A stretch of 7,690 bases of DNA from Bacilli bacterium (GTDB taxonomy: Bacteria; Bacillota_I; Bacilli_A; RFN20; CAG-288): positions 1-7,690 of the forward strand of contig CAAGIQ010000171.1 of the NCBI GenBank assembly GCA_900769965.1, written 5' to 3'. The translations under genes and the position numbers were made by a program. The notes beneath the pieces were generated by a model, which was given only the letters and a program-made list of their open reading frames with translations, ran no database searches and was not told the origin of the DNA. Positions 1-5,717 of this stretch are shown piece after piece. Position 1 is the stretch's first letter. Every line of letters begins with the position of its first letter.

Positions 1-134
1 ACACATCAAAATCCATTACAGACATTGCTTTTGAAGTTGGTTTTTCATCTTCAAATTACTTTACAATTGCTTTTAAAAAAATCACTGGTTTAACACCATC
101 TGAATATAAAAAACATACTTCAGTTTCTTTATAA
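1..134 (+). CDS. AraC-family transcriptional regulator, C-terminal fragment (5' end outside window)
   Basis: The reading frame that begins with the complete codon at position 3 encodes 43 residues and stops at TAA 132-134. It matches the second helix-turn-helix of the AraC/XylS DNA-binding domain: DIAFEVGFSSSNYFTIAFKK followed by the typical ITGLTPSEYKK ending. In this family that segment recognises DNA and lies at the extreme C-terminus, so the protein ends normally and only its front is lost at the window edge. The effector domain is not visible, so the regulated pathway cannot be told. The stop lies 24 bases before the insertion sequence, which therefore did not truncate the gene but may have separated it from its terminator. 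The family call is strong; any target is unknown. Confidence 0.85.
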   Translation, partial: TSKSITDIAFEVGFSSSNYFTIAFKKITGLTPSEYKKHTSVSL

Positions 135-150
135 ACTATATATCATATAT

Positions 151-158
151 TTATTTAA
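151..158. repeat. Left target-site duplication of the insertion sequence
   Basis: TTATTTAA directly precedes the left inverted repeat. The matching copy after the right end is ATATTTAA, identical at 7 of 8 positions. Eight base pairs is the duplication length known for IS1595-family elements. The first base differs, which suggests either a later point mutation or that only seven bases match by chance in AT-rich DNA. Confidence 0.6.
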
Positions 159-183
159 TAGATATTCCTACAACTTGTGGGAT
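159..183. repeat. Left terminal inverted repeat (25 bp)
   Basis: The repeat begins TAGATATTCC and ends TTGTGGGAT, and is the exact reverse complement of 1186-1210. Complementarity stops at 158 outward and 184 inward. It is the presumed transposase binding and cleavage site. Confidence 0.9.
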
Positions 184-206
184 GGATACCTAAATTAGTC
201 GATAAA

Positions 207-215
207 TGCTATACT
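207..215 (+). promoter_or_regulatory. Extended -10 promoter of the transposase
   Basis: TGCTATACT at 207-215 matches the extended -10 form TGnTATAAT with one difference in the hexamer. No convincing -35 box lies 16-18 bases upstream, which is common for extended -10 promoters. Transcription would begin around 220-223, exactly where the first leader hairpin starts (221), so the leader RNA would begin with that stem. Assigned by motif only. Confidence 0.5.
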
Positions 216-220
216 TTTTA

Positions 221-298
221 TGCTACATAACCGGAATTCAAGGGACGGTTGAAAGTGTTATGTAGCAATAGTCCTTTCTCAATCGTTCCTTGAATTCC
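221..298 (+). promoter_or_regulatory. Transposase leader RNA with interlocking hairpins (candidate kissing-loop or switch)
   Basis: Hairpin A pairs 221-231 (TGCTACATAAC) with 257-267 (GTTATGTAGCA), 11 perfect pairs around a 25-base loop. Within that loop, 233-252 is complementary to 279-298, which itself lies in the loop of the next hairpin (270-310). This long-range helix B has 20 pairs: 18 Watson-Crick and two that are G-U in plus-strand RNA (244 with 287, 248 with 283). In minus-strand RNA the same two would be A-C mismatches, so the pairing looks tuned for the sense transcript. A and the next hairpin can either stand together with contacting loops, or B can form and displace them. What is seen is the complementarity; a regulatory role is inferred. 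No known RNA family was recognised. Confidence 0.6.
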
Positions 299-313
299 TA
301 AGAAAGGACTTTT
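270..313 (+). promoter_or_regulatory. Hairpin hiding the transposase ribosome binding site, with terminator-like T-run
   Basis: AGTCCTTTCT (270-279) pairs perfectly with AGAAAGGACT (301-310) around a 21-base loop. The 3' arm contains the only good Shine-Dalgarno sequence for the transposase, AAAGGA at 303-308, eight bases before the ATG at 317, so the folded hairpin would block ribosome binding. The stem is followed at once by a short T-run (TTTTCTT from 310), so it could also act as a weak intrinsic terminator just ahead of the gene. The loop contains the 3' arm of the competing helix at 279-298. Confidence 0.6.
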
Positions 314-316
314 CTT

Positions 317-1201
317 ATGAAAAAAAAGAGTTCTTCAAAGTTTGATTTTTTAAAGGTGAAAGAATGTCCTTTTTGTGGATCTTCTTATTTTGTAAAAGAT
401 GGTTTTAGTTCTGGTAAACAGCGATATTGGTGTAAGTCGTGTAATAAAGCTTTTACCTCTACTTCACTAACTATGCTTTCAAACACAAAGAAATCAGAAA
501 CAGCTTGGAGAAACTATGTATTGTATTTGACTAACGATGCTACTATTAAAGCTTCTAGTGAATATGGTTCAATTAACAAAAACACTGCATATTTGTGGCG
601 AAGAAAGTTTTTGGAATGTATTCACCAGTATCAGCAAAATGTAATGTTAAGTGGAACGGTATGGTTTGATGAAATATATTTTGATGTATCAAAAAAAGAT
701 CTGATTTTAAGGGAAAATGGCAATCTTTTAAGAGGAATTAGCCAAAATAAGATATCTATTGAGGTTGGAATAGATAATAAAGGAAATTGCTATTGTCATG
801 TTTTAGGAAAAGGAAAACCAACTTCAAATATGATTAAGAATTCTTTAGTAGATCATATTGTTCCTGGATCTACATTAATACATGATGACTTTCATGGACA
901 TGGTTCTTTGATAGAAGCAATAAACGGAACAAATATAGTATCAAGTACAAAAGATAAAGATAACTTTGCCATTCTTCAAAATATAAATCAATTCTGTTCT
1001 TTGTTGAAAAGAATAATCATGATACATACTGGAGAAAGAAGAGATAATCTTCAACTATATCTTGATTGGGCATGTTATAGAACAAAGGTGTATCATATGC
1101 CTACTAGAGAGCGAAAAAAATTTGTGATATCAGTTTGTTGCAAAACAAAAACCAACTATAAAAGAAAGGCGAATTCCAATAAGCTATCCCACAAGTTGTA
1201 G
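317..1201 (+). CDS. tnp: IS1595-family transposase (zinc ribbon plus ISXO2-like DDE domain)
   Basis: The protein catalyses cut-and-paste or copy-type movement of its element by binding the inverted ends. An N-terminal zinc ribbon has C17-x2-C20 and C39-x2-C42 within CPFCGSS and QRYWCKSC. A helical, probably helix-turn-helix stretch follows at about 55-105. The ISXO2-like catalytic core runs from about 112: VWFDEIYF supplies the first Asp (D118), LIHDDFHGHG the second (D190 or D191), and the NINQFCSLLKR segment (222-232) the third acidic/Asn position, here apparently Asn (N222 or N224), as in the DDN type. The conserved LQLYLDWACYR follows at 245-255. At 294 residues the length is normal and no frameshift is seen. 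The ATG at 317 is the start because AAAGGA lies eight bases upstream. The last four codons and the TAG fall inside the right inverted repeat. Family level is secure; the subgroup is not. Confidence 0.85.
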   Translation: MKKKSSSKFDFLKVKECPFCGSSYFVKDGFSSGKQRYWCKSCNKAFTSTSLTMLSNTKKSETAWRNYVLYLTNDATIKASSEYGSINKNTAYLWRRKFLECIHQYQQNVMLSGTVWFDEIYFDVSKKDLILRENGNLLRGISQNKISIEVGIDNKGNCYCHVLGKGKPTSNMIKNSLVDHIVPGSTLIHDDFHGHGSLIEAINGTNIVSSTKDKDNFAILQNINQFCSLLKRIIMIHTGERRDNLQLYLDWACYRTKVYHMPTRERKKFVISVCCKTKTNYKRKANSNKLSHKL

Positions 1202-1210
1202 GAATATCTA
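1186..1210. repeat. Right terminal inverted repeat (25 bp)
   Basis: This is the exact reverse complement of 159-183, reading ATCCCACAAG inward to GGAATATCTA at the outer edge. It overlaps the end of the transposase gene: the stop codon TAG is at 1199-1201. Confidence 0.9.
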
Positions 1211-1218
1211 ATATTTAA
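1211..1218. repeat. Right target-site duplication of the insertion sequence
   Basis: ATATTTAA directly follows the right inverted repeat and matches TTATTTAA at 151-158 in 7 of 8 positions. Confidence 0.6.
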
Positions 1219-1260
1219 AAAAAACTGCTTTTCCTGTTTAATTCTAAACCTAAAAGTAAC

Positions 1261-1266
1261 TATAAT
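1261..1266 (+). promoter_or_regulatory. Candidate -10 box of the HD-GYP gene
   Basis: TATAAT is a perfect -10 consensus, 31 bases before the start codon at 1298. The -35 region about 17 bases upstream (near 1237-1243, TTTAATT) is weak. A short dyad, TAACTA at 1257-1262 and TAGTTA at 1272-1277, straddles the box and could be an operator, but in such AT-rich sequence it may be chance. The ribosome binding site is TGGGGG at 1285-1290, seven bases before the ATG. Confidence 0.5.
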
Positions 1267-1297
1267 TAAATTAGTTAAATAAACTGGGGGCCTTAAT

Positions 1298-3760
1298 ATG
1301 GAATTTGCGATTGTATATACAACTTTTCTAATATTCCTAGTCATCCTTACGCTTTATTTCTCTTCTAAAGCATTAAAGAGAAAAGATTTGACGTCAAAAC
1401 TTATCTTTGGAGCAACTGTTCTTACAGCTATTTCTACTATTTCTTACATCGCTTCTTATCTAACTAAGTCTTACTTGATAGTCGATATATTCTCCAATAT
1501 TTATTTTGGAACAATCAGCTTAATTCTTCCAATTTTCTTAATTATTACCAATATTTTCACTAAAATTCAAAATAAATATTATCGCTATATAACCGCTATT
1601 GCATTCTCTTTATATGGATTTAGCGAATTTTTAATGTTCATGATTAACATACCAACTAATTTCATAATCGATTTCGTCATGAACCCACCTTTATCTAATG
1701 GTGAGTATATACCTCCTTTCTTTTCCTATTCAATGAAGCCAATGTACATTGTACACCTCATATACTCGTATATAACTATCGCATTGGTTTTCATCGAATT
1801 AGCAATTAGATTGGCGAAAACTCCTTATGGATACAAGAGACAGTACTTTGTCGTTATATTCACCCTTATCTTAGTTATCGCATCTAACGCTATTTTCTTA
1901 TTTATTCCTTCAAATAAACTCATAACAAGATTCGATATCTCGTTGCCAGGTTATTACTTCATAACACTAATGATCTACTACTCGATTTATTACTACCCTG
2001 AAAAAGGTATGATAAACAAGTTTAATAAATTCATCCTCGATAATGTCAAAGAAGGTTTTGTTCTTTTCGATTACACCAACAAGATGTCGTTTATGAATGA
2101 TAATGCAAAAAATTATCTCATGGTAGATAACGAGGAAAAGTTTGAACTTTACGACTTCATTACTAAATTTGGTATCACTCTTCCAGATATGAGAGATGGA
2201 TCTAAACCTTCAACAGCTCAGATTCAAGTCAAAAAAGGCGAAGAAGTTAATTCACTTATCACGACTTCAAGAATTTTATTTAACTCTCACGATCAACTAA
2301 TCGGCTACCTTTTCTATTTCTCTAAAACCGACTTAGAAAACGATCCATTAACAGGATTCCAAACCTATAACGAATTTATTAAGCTTGCTGAAAGACATAA
2401 AAACATATTCTCTCATAACGTCGTTCTTACGATATTAGATATCGATGGGTTATCTTCGATTAACATCGAAAAAGGTCATCTAATTGGCGATGAATATATT
2501 AAAGAATTATCAAAGTTAATGAGGCAGGAATTCCCTTCTAGTTCCTACTTTGTTAGAGGTCCTGAAGCTGATCTTTGGGCCTTCTCTTACGACGACGATG
2601 AAAAGAAATACGAAGCCATATCTAAATCCATTCAAGAAAAATTCGACCTTTCTATTCAATACGCTATCTCGTCGATTAACGAGAACAACAACTTGTTGGA
2701 GTGGTGTCAAAAAGTTAATAAGACTTTAAATATCCGAAAGATCCTTGATCATAGATCATCGAGAAGCAATTCGTTGAATTCATTAATCAAGGCTTTACAA
2801 GAAGTCGATAAAGACACGTTAGACCACGTCAATAGAACTAAAATTCTTGCCGAAAAACTTGCGGATAAACTTAACTTAGGCTTTATTGAAAAGAACAATC
2901 TATCACTGCTAAGCGTTCTTCACGATATCGGTAAGATTGCTGTCCCGCTTGAAATCTTAAATAAACCTACTTCTCTCACTAATGATGAGTGGCGAGTTAT
3001 GAAATCGCACGTAACTAAAGGATATAACATCGCTCAATCCTCACCGGTATTAAGAGAAATAGCTGATGAGATCCTTCACCACCATGAGAGATGGGATGGA
3101 ACTGGTTACCCAGATGGACTTAAAGGTGATGACATTCCTTTAAACAGCCGCATCGTCTCGATAGTCGATAGCTTCGACGCGATGATATCTTCTAGACCAT
3201 ATAGAGAAAATAAATCGATAAAAGAAGCTAAAGATGAACTAGTTAGATGCGCAGGAACTCAATTCGATCCAAGCCTAGTCGAAGTATTCTTAGAAGTGCT
3301 TAAAGAAGCTGACATCAAAGATAATATCAACGAAATAACAACTAGGAAAGTCGAAGAGAAAGATAAGCAATTATTAGACAAATTCTCCGTTAACAACATC
3401 AAATACACATCCTATATCATCGAAGGAAGAACAACTATCGCATCCATCGATAAGAACTTCACTTTGCTTACTGGTTACACTTCGGAAGATGTAAAAAAAG
3501 GCCTTCTTCAAATCGAACTTATTCCAGAAGAAGAAAGAGAAGTTTACATGCAAGTTGTTGCCGAACAGATGACCAAGTACCAACAGGTATTCTTAGAGCA
3601 TCGTATAGTAAGAAAAGACGGTTCAATAATAACAGTCTTCTGCTATGGTATTAGCTATTACGATTCCGCCATCGGCGATTATCGAGATAGGATTCTTGCC
3701 TTTAACGTTGACGAATCTAACTTAGTCAAAAACAAGCAAAAGAAAAGAAGTATTAAGTGA
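1298..3760 (+). CDS. Membrane-anchored HD-GYP phosphodiesterase with 7TM, PAS, degenerate GGDEF and C-terminal PAS
   Basis: The 820-residue protein is a likely cyclic-di-nucleotide (c-di-GMP class) phosphodiesterase or signal sensor. Residues 1-235 hold about seven hydrophobic helices (near 3-22, 34-56, 62-88, 96-118, 147-170, 182-203, 216-233), like the 7TM sensor of some histidine kinases. A PAS-like segment follows (about 240-345, DNVKEGFVLFDYTNKMSFMN). The GGDEF-type domain (about 346-480) keeps DPLTGF and DIDGLSSIN, but its signature is RGPEADLWAF (420-429) in place of GGDEF, so cyclase activity is unlikely. The HD-GYP domain (about 495-670) is intact: H510, H542-D543 with K546 in HDIGK, H571, H595-H596, DGTGYP at 600-605, and D624. 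A second PAS (about 695-805, NFTLLTGYTSEDV, RIVRKDGSIITVF) ends the protein. The start is supported by TGGGGG seven bases upstream. It appears monocistronic. The substrate is inferred from the family. Confidence 0.88.
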   Translation: MEFAIVYTTFLIFLVILTLYFSSKALKRKDLTSKLIFGATVLTAISTISYIASYLTKSYLIVDIFSNIYFGTISLILPIFLIITNIFTKIQNKYYRYITAIAFSLYGFSEFLMFMINIPTNFIIDFVMNPPLSNGEYIPPFFSYSMKPMYIVHLIYSYITIALVFIELAIRLAKTPYGYKRQYFVVIFTLILVIASNAIFLFIPSNKLITRFDISLPGYYFITLMIYYSIYYYPEKGMINKFNKFILDNVKEGFVLFDYTNKMSFMNDNAKNYLMVDNEEKFELYDFITKFGITLPDMRDGSKPSTAQIQVKKGEEVNSLITTSRILFNSHDQLIGYLFYFSKTDLENDPLTGFQTYNEFIKLAERHKNIFSHNVVLTILDIDGLSSINIEKGHLIGDEYIKELSKLMRQEFPSSSYFVRGPEADLWAFSYDDDEKKYEAISKSIQEKFDLSIQYAISSINENNNLLEWCQKVNKTLNIRKILDHRSSRSNSLNSLIKALQEVDKDTLDHVNRTKILAEKLADKLNLGFIEKNNLSLLSVLHDIGKIAVPLEILNKPTSLTNDEWRVMKSHVTKGYNIAQSSPVLREIADEILHHHERWDGTGYPDGLKGDDIPLNSRIVSIVDSFDAMISSRPYRENKSIKEAKDELVRCAGTQFDPSLVEVFLEVLKEADIKDNINEITTRKVEEKDKQLLDKFSVNNIKYTSYIIEGRTTIASIDKNFTLLTGYTSEDVKKGLLQIELIPEEEREVYMQVVAEQMTKYQQVFLEHRIVRKDGSIITVFCYGISYYDSAIGDYRDRILAFNVDESNLVKNKQKKRSIK

Positions 3761-3780
3761 TTTTGCTTAGTACTTCTTTT
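3743..3780. terminator. Bidirectional intrinsic terminator between convergent genes
   Basis: AAAAGAAGTATTAAG (3743-3757) pairs with CTTAGTACTTCTTTT (3766-3780): 15 pairs with one G-U and an 8-base loop. The stem has a T-run on its 3' side and an A-run on its 5' side, so it works for both strands. The left arm encodes the last residues of the HD-GYP protein and its TGA (3758-3760) is in the loop. The stop codon of the ABC-F gene (3782-3784) lies two bases beyond the other arm. Confidence 0.85.
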
Positions 3781-3781
3781 G

Positions 3782-5659
3782 TTATTGATCGTAAAGAGAA
3801 AGTTCTTCCATCAACTCTTCATATTCCTTATTTAAGCTTGCTTCAAGTTGCTCTAATTCTTGCATCTTGCTCTTAGAGGAATAACATTCTTCCTTTTCAT
3901 ATGAGAGATGAATATCCTCAAGCTTCTTTTCAATTCGAGCCATCTTCTCCTCGATTTTATTTAATGCGAGCTTAGGTCTTCTCTTAACTTCGTGAGTAGG
4001 AACATATTTATCTTTAGTTTCCTTAACTTCCACTTCTTTTTCACTCTTCTCTTTTTCGTATTCGTCTAAGACTTCTTCCTTAAAAGAAGAATACCTTCCT
4101 TCGTATGTAAAGGAAATATGGTCGGTAAAGTAAAGAAGCTTATTTGACACCTGGTCTACGAAATATCTGTCGTGAGAAACGATAACTAAAGATCCTTCAT
4201 ACTCCTTTAAAGAATCAATTAACTCCTCTTTTGTTAACATATCTAAATGGTTAGTAGGTTCATCTAAGAAGATCATATCGTAGTTATGAAGAACAAGCTC
4301 AGCAAAAACCACTCTCATCCTCTCACCTCCAGAGAGGTTATCGATGACTTTTTGATCATCTTCAAAAGAGAACGCATATTTCCCTAAGTGATCGTATATC
4401 GCTTGATCCGACATCAATGGGAATCTATCTTTAAAAAATTCAAATATCGTCTGCTTAGAAGATATATTGATTCCGTCCTGCTTGAGGTAACCGATATTCA
4501 AGTTAGTTAAGTAATCGATTCGTCCTTTTAAAGGCTTCATCTCCTTAAGTAAATTTTTGATAAAAGTAGTCTTTCCGCATCCGTTTTGACCCATAATAGC
4601 AACTTTATCACCACCGAATATGGTTATGTTGATATCGTTTATTAAAGGCTTGTCATAACCTATAGAAACTTCTTTTATTTCAGCTAACCTCTTACCTTTT
4701 CTAATACTACCTTGGATGTTGATATTAACTTTATTTTTAGTCTCATACGGTTTATCTATAAGGTTTTTTTCTAGTCTAGCTAACTTCTTTTCCCTATCGT
4801 GAGCTCTTGAGACAAAACGAGGTTTAGGCATGTAGAAGTTAATAAACCATTTGAGTTTTTCTACTTCCTTTTGCTGGGATTTATAAAGCTTTAATCTCTG
4901 CTCGTATCTTTCTTTTTTTAAAGCGGAGTACTTATCGTAATCACCTACGTAAACTTCAACTCTTTTCTGATCTATTTCAAGTATCTTATTAGCTAAAGAG
5001 TTGATGAAATATCTATCGTGAGAAACGAAAAGAATCGAACCTTCATAGGTCTTTAAATAAGTTTCTAACCACTCGATAGTCGCGATATCTAGATGGTTAG
5101 TTGGCTCATCTAGAACTAGAAGATTAGGCTTTATTAAAAGTAGTTTAGCAAAAGCCATCTTCATCCTTTCTCCTCCGGAGAAAGAAGCAATAGGTCTAGC
5201 AAAATCCTCTTTATAAAAGCCAAATTTAGATAGCATCATATCGATCTTATACCTGTAGTCATAGCCACCTAAACTCTTAAATCTATTTTCCAATTTAGAA
5301 TATGCTTCTAGATCCTCTTCACTATGCGATAAAGCCATCTTTTCACAAAGTGAGGCTAGATCGCTTTCCATCTTGATAAGGTCTTTAAAAACTAGTAACG
5401 CTTCATCGTATAAGGTATTACCTAAATCGGAAATAACCGATTGAGAAAGGTAACCTATCTCGAGATCTTTAGATAAGGAGATGACTCCTCCATCCTTTGT
5501 AACCTCGCCTAGAAGCATTTTGATGAGGGTGGATTTTCCCGTTCCATTAGGTCCTATTATTGCGATACGTTCCTTTTCGTTTATGTCAAAAGTAAATGGA
5601 GCAAATAACTTCTCTCCATTATACTCTTTATAGACATTTTGAAATTGGACTAATATCAT
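3782..5659 (-). CDS. ABC-F family ATPase, YdiF-like ribosome-associated translation factor
   Basis: This soluble protein has two ABC ATPase domains and no membrane segments, the mark of ABC-F factors that bind the ribosomal E site and help stalled or drug-bound ribosomes. In the 625-residue form, domain 1 has Walker A GPNGTGKS (36-43), signature SGGER (161-165) and Walker B LVLDEPTNHLD (181-191, catalytic E185). Domain 2 has GQNGCGKT (357-364), LSGGER (442-447) and IFLDEPTNHLD (463-473, E467). The P-site-reaching linker spans about 240-310 (SRAHDREKKLARLEKN). A charged coiled-coil tail at about 563-623 resembles YdiF/Uup-type tails. I chose the ATG at 5657-5659 because MILVQF aligns with YdiF starts as I recall them; a TTG at 5675-5677 would add six unlikely residues. 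The Shine-Dalgarno is weak (GGTG, ten bases upstream). No terminator separates it from the phosphorylase gene 58 bases upstream, so cotranscription is likely. An antibiotic-resistance role cannot be told by eye. Confidence 0.88.
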   Translation of the reverse strand: MILVQFQNVYKEYNGEKLFAPFTFDINEKERIAIIGPNGTGKSTLIKMLLGEVTKDGGVISLSKDLEIGYLSQSVISDLGNTLYDEALLVFKDLIKMESDLASLCEKMALSHSEEDLEAYSKLENRFKSLGGYDYRYKIDMMLSKFGFYKEDFARPIASFSGGERMKMAFAKLLLIKPNLLVLDEPTNHLDIATIEWLETYLKTYEGSILFVSHDRYFINSLANKILEIDQKRVEVYVGDYDKYSALKKERYEQRLKLYKSQQKEVEKLKWFINFYMPKPRFVSRAHDREKKLARLEKNLIDKPYETKNKVNINIQGSIRKGKRLAEIKEVSIGYDKPLINDINITIFGGDKVAIMGQNGCGKTTFIKNLLKEMKPLKGRIDYLTNLNIGYLKQDGINISSKQTIFEFFKDRFPLMSDQAIYDHLGKYAFSFEDDQKVIDNLSGGERMRVVFAELVLHNYDMIFLDEPTNHLDMLTKEELIDSLKEYEGSLVIVSHDRYFVDQVSNKLLYFTDHISFTYEGRYSSFKEEVLDEYEKEKSEKEVEVKETKDKYVPTHEVKRRPKLALNKIEEKMARIEKKLEDIHLSYEKEECYSSKSKMQELEQLEASLNKEYEELMEELSLYDQ

Positions 5660-5717
5660 AACTTTTTTACACCACAAAAAGACAAATAAAACTTAAATAA
5701 AATCAATATATAAGATA

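Larger units (their letters stand above)
159..1210 (+). mobile_element. Complete IS1595-family (ISXO2-like) insertion sequence, 1052 bp
   Basis: The element is bounded by perfect 25-bp inverted repeats (159-183 and 1186-1210), flanked by an imperfect 8-bp direct repeat, and holds one intact transposase gene with a long structured leader. Size, end structure, target duplication and a zinc-ribbon plus DDE-type transposase all fit the IS1595 family. The target is a very AT-rich gap between the araC-type gene and the HD-GYP gene; neither coding region is broken, and the likely promoter of the downstream gene (TATAAT at 1261) lies outside the element. Codons in the element end mostly in A or T, whereas the flanking genes use many C-ending codons and TCG/CGA, in keeping with an acquired element. 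Near-perfect ends and an open transposase suggest a fairly recent, possibly active insertion. Confidence 0.85.

Noticed and set aside
1196..1224. Outward-facing promoter formed by the right inverted repeat (TTGTAG as -35)
   Set aside because: No -10-like hexamer lies at the right distance (the position is all A), and the downstream gene has its own TATAAT at 1261.
1219..1245. Possible terminator hairpin just after the insertion sequence
   Set aside because: Only a four-base AAAC/GTTT pairing could be found around the poly-A stretch, too weak to support.
1156..1344. Minus-strand 62-codon open frame
   Set aside because: It overlaps the transposase end, the inverted repeat and the start of the HD-GYP gene, with no recognisable protein features.
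2516..2710. Minus-strand open frame inside the HD-GYP gene
   Set aside because: Shadow frame opposite a strongly supported domain region; no recognisable domain.
3374..3583. Minus-strand open frame inside the C-terminal PAS region
   Set aside because: Shadow frame of the PAS coding sequence; no recognisable domain.
3758..3760. TGA read as tryptophan (Mycoplasma code)
   Set aside because: The TGA sits in a terminator loop right after the expected end of the protein, tryptophans elsewhere are TGG, and read-through would run through the terminator into the convergent gene.
5660..5677. TTG start adding six residues (MWCKKV) to the ABC-F protein
   Set aside because: The added residues do not fit ABC-F N-termini, while MILVQF at the ATG does, and no ribosome binding site precedes the TTG.
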